Made by a program: the position numbers and the translations under genes. The notes beneath the pieces are model-generated. The model had not been told where the DNA came from and made no database searches. It saw only the letters and a program-made list of their open reading frames with translations. Below are positions 7,994-16,418 of a stretch of DNA of 64,000 nt, in pieces. The stretch's first letter is position 1. The number at the start of each line of letters is the position of its first letter. Source of the stretch: Paenibacillus sp. FSL W8-0426 (GTDB taxonomy: Bacteria; Bacillota; Bacilli; Paenibacillales; Paenibacillaceae); assembly GCF_037969725.1 (NCBI RefSeq), contig NZ_CP150203.1, forward strand, positions 3,116,001-3,180,000, in the 5' to 3' direction.

Positions 7994-10780
7994 ATGGACC
8001 AAGAGAGATTTATGATCATCGTTAAAGGGGTTGACAGGACACGGGATGTATCCTCATATGAAATGGATCCTCCAAAAGTATGGATTAAATACGAAGGTTC
8101 TTCTAAGGCTTATTCTTATGGACTCAATGATGTACAGTTACTGACGCCGACTATTCAGGACATAACGGAGGATATGGCTGTTTTTCACGATGGATATCCT
8201 TTTGATAATGTAAAAAGAGTGCTAGATTTCGGTCCAAAGATTAGGGTGTGTTTCAACAATGAGAGTATTCGTACATACGATAGGGAGCGTATTCAAGTTA
8301 GAAATAGTAGTACTCAAAACGCTGAAGGGCGTGAGATGCTGGACTATTGGCGTGCGATTTCAAAACATGTGAAGAGTGAGGATGAATACGAGAACAAGGA
8401 AACTTTTTTAGCAAAACAATTTGCAAAACTAAACTATGTAGATCCAGATAGTGTTTTAAGTCAATATCTTCTGAAAAAACCTATAAAGAGCCATATCTCG
8501 GATACAAGGGAGCCGATTTTCCCGTTTAGGTACAATTTGAGTCAAAGAACTGCACTTGAGCAGGCTTTAAAAAGCACCATCAGTATTATCGAAGGCCCTC
8601 CGGGAACGGGTAAAACTCAGACGATCTTAAACATCCTTGCGAATTTGGCGGTTATGCAGGGAAAAAAGGTAGCGGTTGTTTCGGGTAATAATGCTGCAGT
8701 TCTGAATGTGCAAGAAAAGATGGAACGGCAAGGGTACCACTTTTTTATAGCTAGTTTGGGCAACCAAGAGAACAAAAAAAAATTCTTTGCCAATCTACCA
8801 AATTGGGATGTATCGGAATGGTCAAGCGAGTTGCCAGAGGACGAGTTAAACGCCACACTACAAGATTTGAATCAACGGATTCACTGTTTAATGGAACTGG
8901 ATCGGGAGAAGGCACAGCTTATGCAGAAGCTGTCGGCCTACTTGCTTGAACAGGAGCATTTTGAGCATTATTATGCTAGGCAGGATGTTCAATCTATAGA
9001 GAAGTTTTCATTTTACCAGCAGACATCAAAGCGGATTTTAGAGTTTATGAAAGATAGTTTTCTGGCTGTTGAGATGAAAAGGAAATATAAACTCCTTTAT
9101 CAATTCAAGTTATTTTTCAAGCATGGTTTTACGGATTTCAAAAGATTGAAGGAGCATGGGCTGGATGTCATCTTGAATGTTCAGCGTAAATTCTACATGT
9201 TAAAAGTTAAGGAGCTATCAGATCGTATTCAGGAGCTTGAGAATGAATTGGAGTCCCAAGACTATCAAACCTTAATGAATCAGCACCAGCAGATTTCTGA
9301 AACGCTCTTTCGTCACAGATTACATGAGAAATACCATAACCGTCCGGCTGTTGACTGCAATGAGAAGACATACACTCAGAGCAAAAAGTTCAAAACGTTT
9401 ATCGAGCATTATCCAATTGTACTTAGTACAACGCATTCTTTACGGAATTGTGTACCCACAAACTACTTATTTGATTATTGTATCATTGACGAATCTTCGC
9501 AGGTTGATCTGCTGACAGGGGCTTTAGCTTTGTCCTGCTGCAAGCAGGCTATTATTGTAGGTGATACCAAGCAACTACCACATATCGTTGGGAAGGAGGT
9601 TGAACAGAAGATCCAGAGTCAGGTGGCTCCTAACATGAATGGAGCTTACAGTTATATCGAGCATAATTTGTTGTCATCCATGTTGGCTTTATACGGCGAT
9701 TCAATTCCAAAAGTGATGTTAAGAGAGCATTACCGCTGCCATTCTCAAATTATTGAATTTTGCAACAGGAAATATTACGACGGCGAATTAATTGTTTTCA
9801 CCGATCCAGGGATTTCTGAATCTCCTTTATTGATTTACAAGACGTCACCGGGCAATCACATGAGGGAAGTGACCCATGGTAAAAAAGGAAAGTTCAATGT
9901 CAGGGAACTTGATGTCATTGAACAGGAGATTCTATTGGGATACCTTGAAGCGGCAGTAGGTCATGCGGATATCGGCTTTGTAACGCCATATCGCAAGCAA
10001 GTGGAGAAAGCGACTCAGCAATTCACTGCAGATATTGAGAGTGACACGATCCATAAATATCAAGGCCGTGAGAAGTCTGTTATGATCATGTCTACGGTGC
10101 TCGACCGAACCAGAATAGGAGGCATGGGGATGAAATTTGTTAATGATCCCTGTATGATCAATGTGGCTGTGTCCCGTGCGAAGGAGAGGTTTATTCTGGT
10201 GACCGATCAGTCAGCATTTCGCAAGTATGGGAATGAAGTGGGAGATCTCATGAGATATATGGAATATAGCACGCTGGACAACAATGTAGTGGAGAGCGAG
10301 ATTCATTCTGTATTTGACTTGTTATATAAGGAATATTCTAAAAGTCTTCAGAAATTTCGAGAAAGCGTTCGTTTCTATAATAAATCAAGGCATCGGAGCG
10401 AGAATATTATGCAGGCCTTGCTCGACCAAATGTTACAGGAGCCTATGTTTAAGGATTTTGAACTAGGGAATCAGGTTCTACTGATGAATTTGTTTAGCGA
10501 CCTGGAGCGGTTAACTGAGGAAGAGCGTAGATTCGTGAAACATGGTTCTTCTGTTGATTTTGTGATTTATCATAAACTGGACCGATCGCTAGCGCTGGCG
10601 ATTGAAGTAGATGGATTTGCCTTTCACGAGAACAATCCTGAACAACTAAAGCGAGATAAGAAAAAAGAAGAGATTTTCAAAAAATTTGGAATGGAATTAG
10701 AAAGGTTCCGTACCAACGAGAGTGGGGAAGAACAGAGGATTAGGGAGCTGTTAAACTCTATGTTATATAAGGCAGAGTGA
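7994..10780 (+). CDS. Superfamily 1 helicase with C-terminal nuclease domain
   Basis: A 928-residue protein; ATG 7994 follows AAAGGAGG. After an unrecognised N-terminal region of about 170 residues come the Upf1-like SF1 helicase motifs: Walker A GPPGTGKT (about 201-208), Walker B IIDESS (about 499), GDTKQLPHIV, LREHYRCHSQII, HKYQGREKSV and VAVSRAKERF. A coiled, charged segment (about 300-430) is inserted between motifs. The last 80 residues (VDFVIYHKLD, LAIEVDGFAFH, then FKKFGMELERFRTNE) resemble the small Vsr/DUF559-like endonuclease fold (MTES_1575 group) often fused to such helicases. It probably unwinds and cuts nucleic acid. Similar helicase-nuclease proteins occur in phage-defence loci; the specific target is unknown. 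Confidence 0.85.
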   Translation: MDQERFMIIVKGVDRTRDVSSYEMDPPKVWIKYEGSSKAYSYGLNDVQLLTPTIQDITEDMAVFHDGYPFDNVKRVLDFGPKIRVCFNNESIRTYDRERIQVRNSSTQNAEGREMLDYWRAISKHVKSEDEYENKETFLAKQFAKLNYVDPDSVLSQYLLKKPIKSHISDTREPIFPFRYNLSQRTALEQALKSTISIIEGPPGTGKTQTILNILANLAVMQGKKVAVVSGNNAAVLNVQEKMERQGYHFFIASLGNQENKKKFFANLPNWDVSEWSSELPEDELNATLQDLNQRIHCLMELDREKAQLMQKLSAYLLEQEHFEHYYARQDVQSIEKFSFYQQTSKRILEFMKDSFLAVEMKRKYKLLYQFKLFFKHGFTDFKRLKEHGLDVILNVQRKFYMLKVKELSDRIQELENELESQDYQTLMNQHQQISETLFRHRLHEKYHNRPAVDCNEKTYTQSKKFKTFIEHYPIVLSTTHSLRNCVPTNYLFDYCIIDESSQVDLLTGALALSCCKQAIIVGDTKQLPHIVGKEVEQKIQSQVAPNMNGAYSYIEHNLLSSMLALYGDSIPKVMLREHYRCHSQIIEFCNRKYYDGELIVFTDPGISESPLLIYKTSPGNHMREVTHGKKGKFNVRELDVIEQEILLGYLEAAVGHADIGFVTPYRKQVEKATQQFTADIESDTIHKYQGREKSVMIMSTVLDRTRIGGMGMKFVNDPCMINVAVSRAKERFILVTDQSAFRKYGNEVGDLMRYMEYSTLDNNVVESEIHSVFDLLYKEYSKSLQKFRESVRFYNKSRHRSENIMQALLDQMLQEPMFKDFELGNQVLLMNLFSDLERLTEEERRFVKHGSSVDFVIYHKLDRSLALAIEVDGFAFHENNPEQLKRDKKKEEIFKKFGMELERFRTNESGEEQRIRELLNSMLYKAE

Positions 10781-10814
10781 TTTAGATAGACTAATCATCT
10801 TCGATTTTATTTTA

Positions 10815-11420
10815 TTAGTTCAACGTTTTCTCTTTAAACGTTCGACTCTCATCAGTGGTTTGATATTTTTTGCAACCGCGGCATTAGGTCCTTCCACAAC
10901 TGGTTATCTGTAATGGTTTCGGTTTTTCTTTCAGATTGGCCTTGTATTTCGCAACGGCCTTTTTCCAAAAGAAGTATTGGCAATCACTACAAGCTTGGTT
11001 CCGTCAGGAGGTAGTGCTCTCAACGACATATATTTTTCCTTAAAAAGTAGCTCCAGTAAATTACGATTTCCAATATCCTCTTTTATTTGCTCCGAAAGGA
11101 AGCGGTCGATGGTACGGAAATCTGGAACTTATAGCCCGGCAAGCACATAAATATGATATTTCCCGGACAGTTTTAGCGATTTGACGGGGACGGCAGATTC
11201 TTTTGGTGAGCATATTGGATGATAGCTAAAAAGGCGAGCACCGGAGTACGCAGCAATGAATTTGAAATCACTCAGGCGATTGACAAGTATGGTTTACCAT
11301 CGAACAAGGTGATTTTCGGGGGATGTCACTCTCTAAATCCATTGGCAAACAAAATTGATCCATTCTATATTGAAAGTACAAAGAAACCGTCTCCTTTCGG
11401 ATGTTGGGTAGTACCTCCAT
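10815..11420 (-). pseudogene. IS1182-family transposase relic
   Basis: Read on the minus strand, fragments in shifting frames match the N-terminal half of an IS1182-type DDE transposase. It starts at ATG 11420 with YRMDQFCLPMDLESDIP, then FSYHP, RQIAKTVRE, VPDFRTIDRFLSEQIKED, DGTK, FWKKAVAKYKANLKEK, and last DLMPRLQKYQTTDESRTFKE. At least four frame changes and one stop interrupt it, and the C-terminal catalytic half is gone. It also explains the spurious 78-codon plus-strand frame at 11219-11455. With the IS3 relic it shows repeated IS traffic around the helicase gene. Confidence 0.8.
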
Positions 11421-11557
11421 TTAACCAAGGAATGGTTTCTTTTTTTATAATTTAAAAAAGGATGTATATAGCCATTTTTATGACTTTTTGGACAACTCCT
11501 TTAGTGTTTTTTGTATTGGAGGATAAATAACCAAAAGGGCTAAAGTAACAAATAGTC

Positions 11558-11606
11558 TTGTCAAAAGTGTACCCGCATGATAAAGTTGATAACGATTATC
11601 AATATC
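11558..11606 (+). promoter_or_regulatory. Promoter with Fur box for the siderophore-binding protein
   Basis: TTGTCA (11558-11563), a 17-base spacer, TAAAGT (11581-11586). Immediately downstream is GATAACGATTATCAATATC (11588-11606), 16 of 19 positions identical to the Fur consensus GATAATGATAATCATTATC. Fur would block the transcription start in iron-replete cells. Confidence 0.8.
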
Positions 11607-11627
11607 ATTAAAAAAGGGTGGATTCAT

Positions 11628-12641
11628 TTGTTGAAACGGACAACTTCAATCTGGCTTATGCTTGTACTGGCCATGGTGTTAGTGCTGAGTGCATGCGGCC
11701 AAAAAGCGACTACAACGACCGAGACGACAACGAATGCGTCTGCGGGAGCGGACCGTTCGACCGATACAAGTTCTTCGGAGGCAACAGCGGTAACGGAAGA
11801 AGAAACGGTGACGTATCAATCCGATGCAGGTGAGATACAAGTGCCTAAAAATCCGCAGCGCATCGTCGATCTGACGGCATTCTCGACAGGTTATTTCGTT
11901 GCGCTGGATGCACCGGTCGTCGGAGCGCTCTCGGGCGCGATGAACAACAAATACATTAAAGATCAATTGGCCGGCCAAGGTACGACGGACCTGGGCGAGC
12001 AGCCGACAGCCGAGCAAATCGTCAGCCTGCAGCCGGACTTGATCATCGCTTATACAGGAACCGAGGGAATTGATCAATTATCCCAGATTGCTCCCGTCGT
12101 ACAGCTCAAGTATGGTGCGCTAAACTACAAAGACCTCATGCTGGAGCTGGGCAAACTGACCAATCGGGAAGATGCGGCCAAAGCATGGGTCGCGAACTGG
12201 GAAGCCAAGATTAACGAACTGAAGCCGCAGGTGAAGGCCGCGGTAGGCGACCGCACGGTTTCGATCCTCAACCCGTATTCGAAGGGGCTATATGTATTCG
12301 GCCATAATTTCGGCCGCGGCGGGGAGATCATCTATGGGGAATTTGGCCTTAAAGCACCAGCCAAGGCTCAAGCCGAAGCGATCGACAGCGGAACAGGCTG
12401 GGCTTCCATTTCAATGGAAGTGCTGCCGGAATACGCGGGTGACATCATCTTTACGAGTCCATGGTCGGGCGATACAAGTGATCCGCAGATTGTTTACGAG
12501 AACAAGATCTGGGCTAATCTGCCTGCGGTGAAGGCCGGACATGTATTCCAGCTTGACCCTACCTCGGACACGTACAATGATCCCATTTCTTTGGAAGGCC
12601 AGTTGAAGTTTATTACCGATAGCTTGCTTTCCGCCAAATAA
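11628..12641 (+). CDS. Iron-siderophore ABC transporter substrate-binding lipoprotein
   Basis: A 337-residue protein starting at TTG 11628 (or the next TTG, 11631) after AAAGGGTGG. The upstream ATG at 11577 is excluded because it lies ahead of the predicted transcription start and the Fur box. The N-terminus is a lipoprotein signal ending LVLSAC, followed by a Thr/Ser-rich linker. Residues from about 75 on fit the FhuD/FeuA-type Peripla_BP_2 fold: VPKNPQRIVDLT, ALDAPVVGAL, EQIVSLQPDLIIAY, and the C-terminal NLPAVKAGHVFQLD. It should capture a ferric siderophore at the outer membrane face and pass it to a permease. No permease or ATPase gene adjoins it, so it must share one encoded elsewhere. 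Confidence 0.88.
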   Translation: MLKRTTSIWLMLVLAMVLVLSACGQKATTTTETTTNASAGADRSTDTSSSEATAVTEEETVTYQSDAGEIQVPKNPQRIVDLTAFSTGYFVALDAPVVGALSGAMNNKYIKDQLAGQGTTDLGEQPTAEQIVSLQPDLIIAYTGTEGIDQLSQIAPVVQLKYGALNYKDLMLELGKLTNREDAAKAWVANWEAKINELKPQVKAAVGDRTVSILNPYSKGLYVFGHNFGRGGEIIYGEFGLKAPAKAQAEAIDSGTGWASISMEVLPEYAGDIIFTSPWSGDTSDPQIVYENKIWANLPAVKAGHVFQLDPTSDTYNDPISLEGQLKFITDSLLSAK

Positions 12642-12670
12642 ATCCTTATCCGTCCATAACGTTTAACCAT

Positions 12671-12727
12671 AAAAACGAGTATTCCTGAAAGGCTTCCTAG
12701 CGGCGGTTCAGGAGTACTCGTTTTATT
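12671..12727 (+). terminator. Rho-independent terminator
   Basis: ACGAGTATTCCTGAA (about 12675) pairs with TTCAGGAGTACTCGT (about 12707-12721) and is followed by TTTTATTT. It ends the siderophore-binding protein transcript. Confidence 0.85.
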
Positions 12728-12876
12728 TCACGTCTATTTAAATAGGATATAACGTTCGAAGAGAAGGGATACATCGAGAAATACAGAATATTTGAGGGTG
12801 TATGCTGGGAGCTTGCTTTGGGGTATTCGTCGTATCAGCGATTGTTACAAGTTATGATACAGGGAGGAAATGATCC

Positions 12877-13335
12877 GTGGTACTAGATGACGAAGCTTTT
12901 AAAAAGCTGATATCCACCAGAAATGTTGGGAAAGTCACGTATGGAATAGAAAAAAGGGAAGCAGAGAACGAAAAATGGATGAATGATTTATTGGTCAAAA
13001 TGGGGCATAACTCGTCGAGAATCGAACATCATTGGAGATCGGTAACGAGGGAGTATGCCCATCAGATTCTTGAATTCATCTTTACCATGGAAATGACCCA
13101 CAACCTGGCCATAAATTCTAAGCCGTTTGCGCACTCCATAAGCAACTGTTATCTGAATCAATTCGGACCAGAGGCAGAATTTTACACGAATGGACTGTTC
13201 GATACTTCTGACGGCTCTTTCAAGCTCTATGCCTGGACGTCTATTACAGATGGCGAAACGTATACCTATGATACAGGGGTCATCGGGATCGATACAGAGC
13301 GAATTGGAATTCTTTGGGCGACCGATCCTATGTAG
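12877..13335 (+). CDS. Hypothetical protein
   Basis: A 152-residue soluble protein from GTG 12877, preceded by GGGAGGAAA. It is not recognised. The first half is charged and helical (VGKVTYGIEKREAENEKWMN, HHWRSVTREYAHQILEFIF); the second half is beta-rich and aromatic (CYLNQFGPEAEFYTNGLFDT, GETYTYDTGVIGIDTERIGI). There is no signal peptide or membrane helix. It stands alone between the siderophore-binding gene and the convergent MerR gene. The strong ribosome site and codon pattern support a real gene. Confidence 0.7.
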   Translation: MVLDDEAFKKLISTRNVGKVTYGIEKREAENEKWMNDLLVKMGHNSSRIEHHWRSVTREYAHQILEFIFTMEMTHNLAINSKPFAHSISNCYLNQFGPEAEFYTNGLFDTSDGSFKLYAWTSITDGETYTYDTGVIGIDTERIGILWATDPM

Positions 13336-13384
13336 ATAAAAGAAAAAAGGCCTTCCCTCTCAACGAATTGGAGTGATAAAGCCG

Positions 13385-14191
13385 CTATTTCGCGATGCGA
13401 ACCTGAATCTCCGTCAAAAATTCATCGGTATGGATCGTTTCCCGGTTGTCGATTTCATAGATTTCGAAAGGGGCATCCAGCAATGCATATCCGTTTTCAC
13501 TGGCATGGTCCATGACGTCCATGATCCGCTTTGCACTCTGAGTATAATCCCCTCGGTAACAAAGTGAAAGGTACTCCCCGGCGGGAAGCAGATCATCGTA
13601 GTCGCGGGCGTTTCGATCCAAAATGAAAAAGATGGAGTCGAACACCTCCTTCATGCCTGCCTGCAATTCCTCGACGGCCACGGATGCTCCGAATAATTGA
13701 TTGCCAAAATCACGGATTTTGCTTTCATGCTTTTGATGCAGCTTTTTGATCGCCAAGTCCATTTCCTCATCCCTCGTGATCCGCATCTTTAGCTGTAAGC
13801 AAGGCCGATCGGGATAGGATTTGATCGTGAATACTCCAGTTTCAATGTTCTTTGCTGCAGACAAGACATGGATTCGTTCCTGGATAAGTTGTTGCTTGAA
13901 ACGCAGCCTTTCGATCTGTTCGCTGATCAGCGCCTCCTCCGTATGGAACAACGAAAGCGTACTATCAATGCTTTGATGGTCCAAGTACTCTTTGATCTGC
14001 TGCATGGAGAAGTCCAATTGGCGCAAATCGCGAATAATGTTCAATTTGTATATGTCATGCAAGCCATAGAGCCTATATCCATTGGTGTCCCGTCGTGGCT
14101 GGAGCACGCCCAATTTCTCGTAATAACGCAAGGAGTCCGCGCCGATTTGATACAGTTTGGATATTTCATTGATTTTAAAAACACTTTTCAT
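13385..14191 (-). CDS. MerR-family regulator with GyrI-like effector domain
   Basis: 268 residues from ATG 14191; a TTG four codons earlier (14203) is the alternative. The N-terminal winged helix is classical MerR: FKINEISKLYQIGADSLRYY, EKLGVLQPRRDTNGYRLYGL, then the dimerisation helix QQIKEYLDHQSI through EQIERLRFKQQLIQERI. Residues about 120-268 resemble a GyrI-like small-molecule binding domain (YLSLCYRGDYTQSAKRIMDV, PFEIYEIDN, LTEIQVRI). Such BmrR-like activators respond to drugs or metabolites. It is third in an apparent minus-strand operon with a GH27 alpha-galactosidase and an AraC regulator (gap about 30 bases). Its effector is unknown. Confidence 0.88.
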   Translation of the reverse strand: MKSVFKINEISKLYQIGADSLRYYEKLGVLQPRRDTNGYRLYGLHDIYKLNIIRDLRQLDFSMQQIKEYLDHQSIDSTLSLFHTEEALISEQIERLRFKQQLIQERIHVLSAAKNIETGVFTIKSYPDRPCLQLKMRITRDEEMDLAIKKLHQKHESKIRDFGNQLFGASVAVEELQAGMKEVFDSIFFILDRNARDYDDLLPAGEYLSLCYRGDYTQSAKRIMDVMDHASENGYALLDAPFEIYEIDNRETIHTDEFLTEIQVRIAK

Positions 14192-14221
14192 GCCTCGATC
14201 CAATCCTTCTTCAATAAGTAA

Positions 14222-15115
14222 TCAGTCAAAAAACAAACGATGGAACGCCAAATGGCTTTTTGCCTTGCGGAATTCGCCTGGCGAACATCCGACAATGCCA
14301 TGAAAGACTTTGATAAAATAACTGCTTCCCGAGAAGCCCACTTGTTGGGCAATTTCCTCGATGCTAAGATCGGTTTCGCGCAGCAATCGCACCGCATGGC
14401 CGAGCCGGATCTTGGTCAAATACTGCAGCGGGGACATTCCTATGGTTGCCGTAAATCTTCGAATAAAATGAAACTTGGACAAACCTGCCGCCTGTGCACA
14501 AGCATCAACGCCTGAAATAACCGGATAATGCTCTTCCATCCAGGCCAAAGCCTTGCGAATCGCTTCCGGATGGTCGCCGTCTCCGTCTGTATGGCTGGTA
14601 TAACGTCTCAATTCCATCATGAATCGGTAGACGGATGACGAAGCACGGAATGCATCCGATAGCTGACCATCCCTGGCATCGAGAAAAATATGCTCCAATG
14701 TATGGATTACCGAATGGTGACGCGGAATGGGAACGATCGGGCCGTACTTTTTTTTGACAGCATGCCAGTGGTCCTGCAGCCCTGTAGGACGAAACAGCAA
14801 AAAAAGGAATTCCCAGGATTCGTCACGGTCATCGAAGCGATAACAGTGATCGTCCGGGATTTCCACGAGCAATGCCGTCTCCTCCGGAACGAGGTACTCT
14901 TTGCTGCCTACACGGAGGCGTCCTTGTCCGGATAACGTATATTGAAAAAGAAAAAGGGGGCCGTCGGACCGCTTCAATCCGTCCCAGGAATAGAGGGGGG
15001 ACGAGACCTGGTCGCGACCGACGGCATATAGTTCATAAAGGCCCATGGCTTCCGCTTCGGAAAAACGGAACCCGATCGTTGAATACTCAGGCTGATTCAA
15101 TTTTGGTTTAGTCAT
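14222..15115 (-). CDS. AraC-family transcriptional regulator
   Basis: 297 residues. Residues about 30-140 form an AraC-type cupin sensor (LFQYTLSGQGRLRVGSKEYL, WEFLFLLFRPTG). The last 100 residues carry two helix-turn-helix motifs: ACAQAAGLSKFHFIRRFTAT and SIEEIAQQVGFSGSSYFIKV, then a PGEFRKAK-type ending. It begins 19 bases after the stop of the GH27 gene on the same strand and is therefore almost certainly co-transcribed with it. A sugar released by that alpha-galactosidase is the natural candidate ligand, by analogy with other glycosidase/AraC pairs. The ribosome site is weak (AGAAG directly before ATG 15115), consistent with translational coupling. Confidence 0.92.
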   Translation of the reverse strand: MTKPKLNQPEYSTIGFRFSEAEAMGLYELYAVGRDQVSSPLYSWDGLKRSDGPLFLFQYTLSGQGRLRVGSKEYLVPEETALLVEIPDDHCYRFDDRDESWEFLFLLFRPTGLQDHWHAVKKKYGPIVPIPRHHSVIHTLEHIFLDARDGQLSDAFRASSSVYRFMMELRRYTSHTDGDGDHPEAIRKALAWMEEHYPVISGVDACAQAAGLSKFHFIRRFTATIGMSPLQYLTKIRLGHAVRLLRETDLSIEEIAQQVGFSGSSYFIKVFHGIVGCSPGEFRKAKSHLAFHRLFFD

Positions 15116-15134
15116 CTTCTAAGTATATGGAAGT

Positions 15135-16418
15135 TTACGGTTCGAGTCTATACAATGCGGCTCCATGCGGAGCAATCTCGGCAGACAACGTCCCGTCATT
15201 GACGTTAACGTGCTTTCCTGTCCAAAGCTCTTTCGCGCCAGAGGAGCGGGTTACGCCGATTTGCTGCAATCGAACGGAGACGGTGGTCGCTTCGTCACCA
15301 ACATTAAACAATGCGACGTACACGGAGCCGTCCGTATGATTGGCTTGCCATACAACCTTGTTATCCTCACGGGATACCTGGCGTGCGCCAAAGCCGTTTC
15401 TGTGCAGATCAAGCACGTCCCGGTTGGTCAAGAGGGATAGCGTCCAATCGTCGTTGTCCCGCATTTCTCCGCCAAACATGAGTGGCGAACGGAAAATGGA
15501 CCACAAGGTCATCATCGTCAATTGTTCGTCCTTGGTAAACCGCGTCCACCGATCGCTGCCTCCGCCGTCCACGGAACGAATGCCGAGATGGCCGAGGGGC
15601 AGCATGTCGCAATCAGGCCACTGGCCTGGCTCCACATGTTCGGCCCACTTCTCGCAGCGTTCGAACATGCCGAGCAGCAGGGGCCACAGATCCCAGAAAT
15701 CGTCGGTCATGCGCCACATGTTGGCATTGGCTTTGAATTCCTCGGCGTGCTCCAGAGGGGCTGGCCCCGGTGAAAGGCTGAGAACCATCTCTCTGCCGCT
15801 GCGGTCAATGGCTTTGCGAATCATTTCGATTTCAGGCAAATGGGCTTGATACAGGCGGGATGCAGCAATGTCATCCACTTTAACGAAGTCGACGCCCCAG
15901 GATGCATACAGTTCAAACAATGAATCGTAATAGGCCTGAGCACCTTCTTTGGCTGCATCTACGCCGTACATGTCCGTGTTCCAAGGGCAGATCGAATTCG
16001 GGTGGGCGATGTCCCGAGCCGTGGCCGAGGTGCCCAGAATCGGCGTTGCCGCATGGGCAGCTTGACGCGGGATGCCGCGCATGATGTGGATGCCGAACTT
16101 CAGGCCCAAACTGTGCACGTAATCCGCCAATGGTTTGAATCCTTTGCCCCCGGCGGCAGAAGGGAAGCGGTTAACGGCTGGCATCAGCCGAGAGTATTCG
16201 TCCATTTCCAGAGGCACAAACGGCCGATACTGCGAAGATATTGCTCCAGGTTCGTACCATTGGATATCGACGACCACGTATTCCCATCCATACGCCTTCA
16301 AGTGCTCTGCCATATACTCCGCATTTCCGCGAATCTCTTCTTCGCGCACGGCAGCACCATAACAATCCCAGCTATTCCAGCCCATAGGCGGGGTAAGTGC
16401 AAATTGGTGATGATTCAT
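15135..16418 (-). CDS. GH27 alpha-galactosidase, intracellular
   Basis: 427 residues without a signal peptide. The family 27 (beta/alpha)8 barrel is clear: TPPMGWNSWDCYG at the start, YVVVDIQWYEP, GLKFGIHIMRG. The nucleophile region is VDFVKVDD (D182 most likely) and the acid/base region is RMTDDFWDLW (D239 or D240). A C-terminal beta-sandwich follows from about residue 340 (VVWQANHTDGSVYVALFNVG). It should hydrolyse terminal alpha-galactosides taken up by the cell. It heads the GH27-AraC-MerR cluster. A second, surface-anchored GH27 lies at 54.5 kb. The GH27 fold also includes other alpha-glycoside hydrolases, so the exact sugar is unproven. Confidence 0.9.
   Translation of the reverse strand: MNHHQFALTPPMGWNSWDCYGAAVREEEIRGNAEYMAEHLKAYGWEYVVVDIQWYEPGAISSQYRPFVPLEMDEYSRLMPAVNRFPSAAGGKGFKPLADYVHSLGLKFGIHIMRGIPRQAAHAATPILGTSATARDIAHPNSICPWNTDMYGVDAAKEGAQAYYDSLFELYASWGVDFVKVDDIAASRLYQAHLPEIEMIRKAIDRSGREMVLSLSPGPAPLEHAEEFKANANMWRMTDDFWDLWPLLLGMFERCEKWAEHVEPGQWPDCDMLPLGHLGIRSVDGGGSDRWTRFTKDEQLTMMTLWSIFRSPLMFGGEMRDNDDWTLSLLTNRDVLDLHRNGFGARQVSREDNKVVWQANHTDGSVYVALFNVGDEATTVSVRLQQIGVTRSSGAKELWTGKHVNVNDGTLSAEIAPHGAALYRLEP

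Larger units (their letters stand above)
3475..11450. other. Accessory island (candidate defence island)
   Basis: The left edge coincides with the broken EamA gene. The first 4.2 kb is strikingly AT-rich compared with both flanks. Contents: a NACHT-type NTPase/nuclease in two frames, an IS3-type transposase relic, an SF1 helicase-nuclease, and an IS1182-type transposase relic at the right end. No integrase, phage structural gene or flanking attachment repeat was found, so the mechanism of arrival is unknown. The right edge is placed just before the Fur-controlled promoter at 11558. The boundaries are inferred from composition and gene content. Confidence 0.6.

Noticed and set aside
11380..11445. 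T-box-like sequence GGGTAGTACC with following hairpin and T-run
   Set aside because: The core deviates from the AGGGTGGNACCGCG consensus, no specifier stem is evident, and the stretch overlaps the IS1182 relic upstream of a Fur-regulated gene rather than a tRNA-related gene.
11219..11455. 78-codon plus-strand frame
   Set aside because: It is the reverse complement of the N-terminal part of a decayed IS1182-type transposase and has no ribosome site.
11577..11627. ATG 11577 as start of the siderophore-binding protein
   Set aside because: It lies between the -35 and -10 boxes of the predicted promoter and ahead of the Fur box, with no ribosome site; TTG 11628/11631 has AAAGGGTGG upstream and gives a normal lipoprotein signal.
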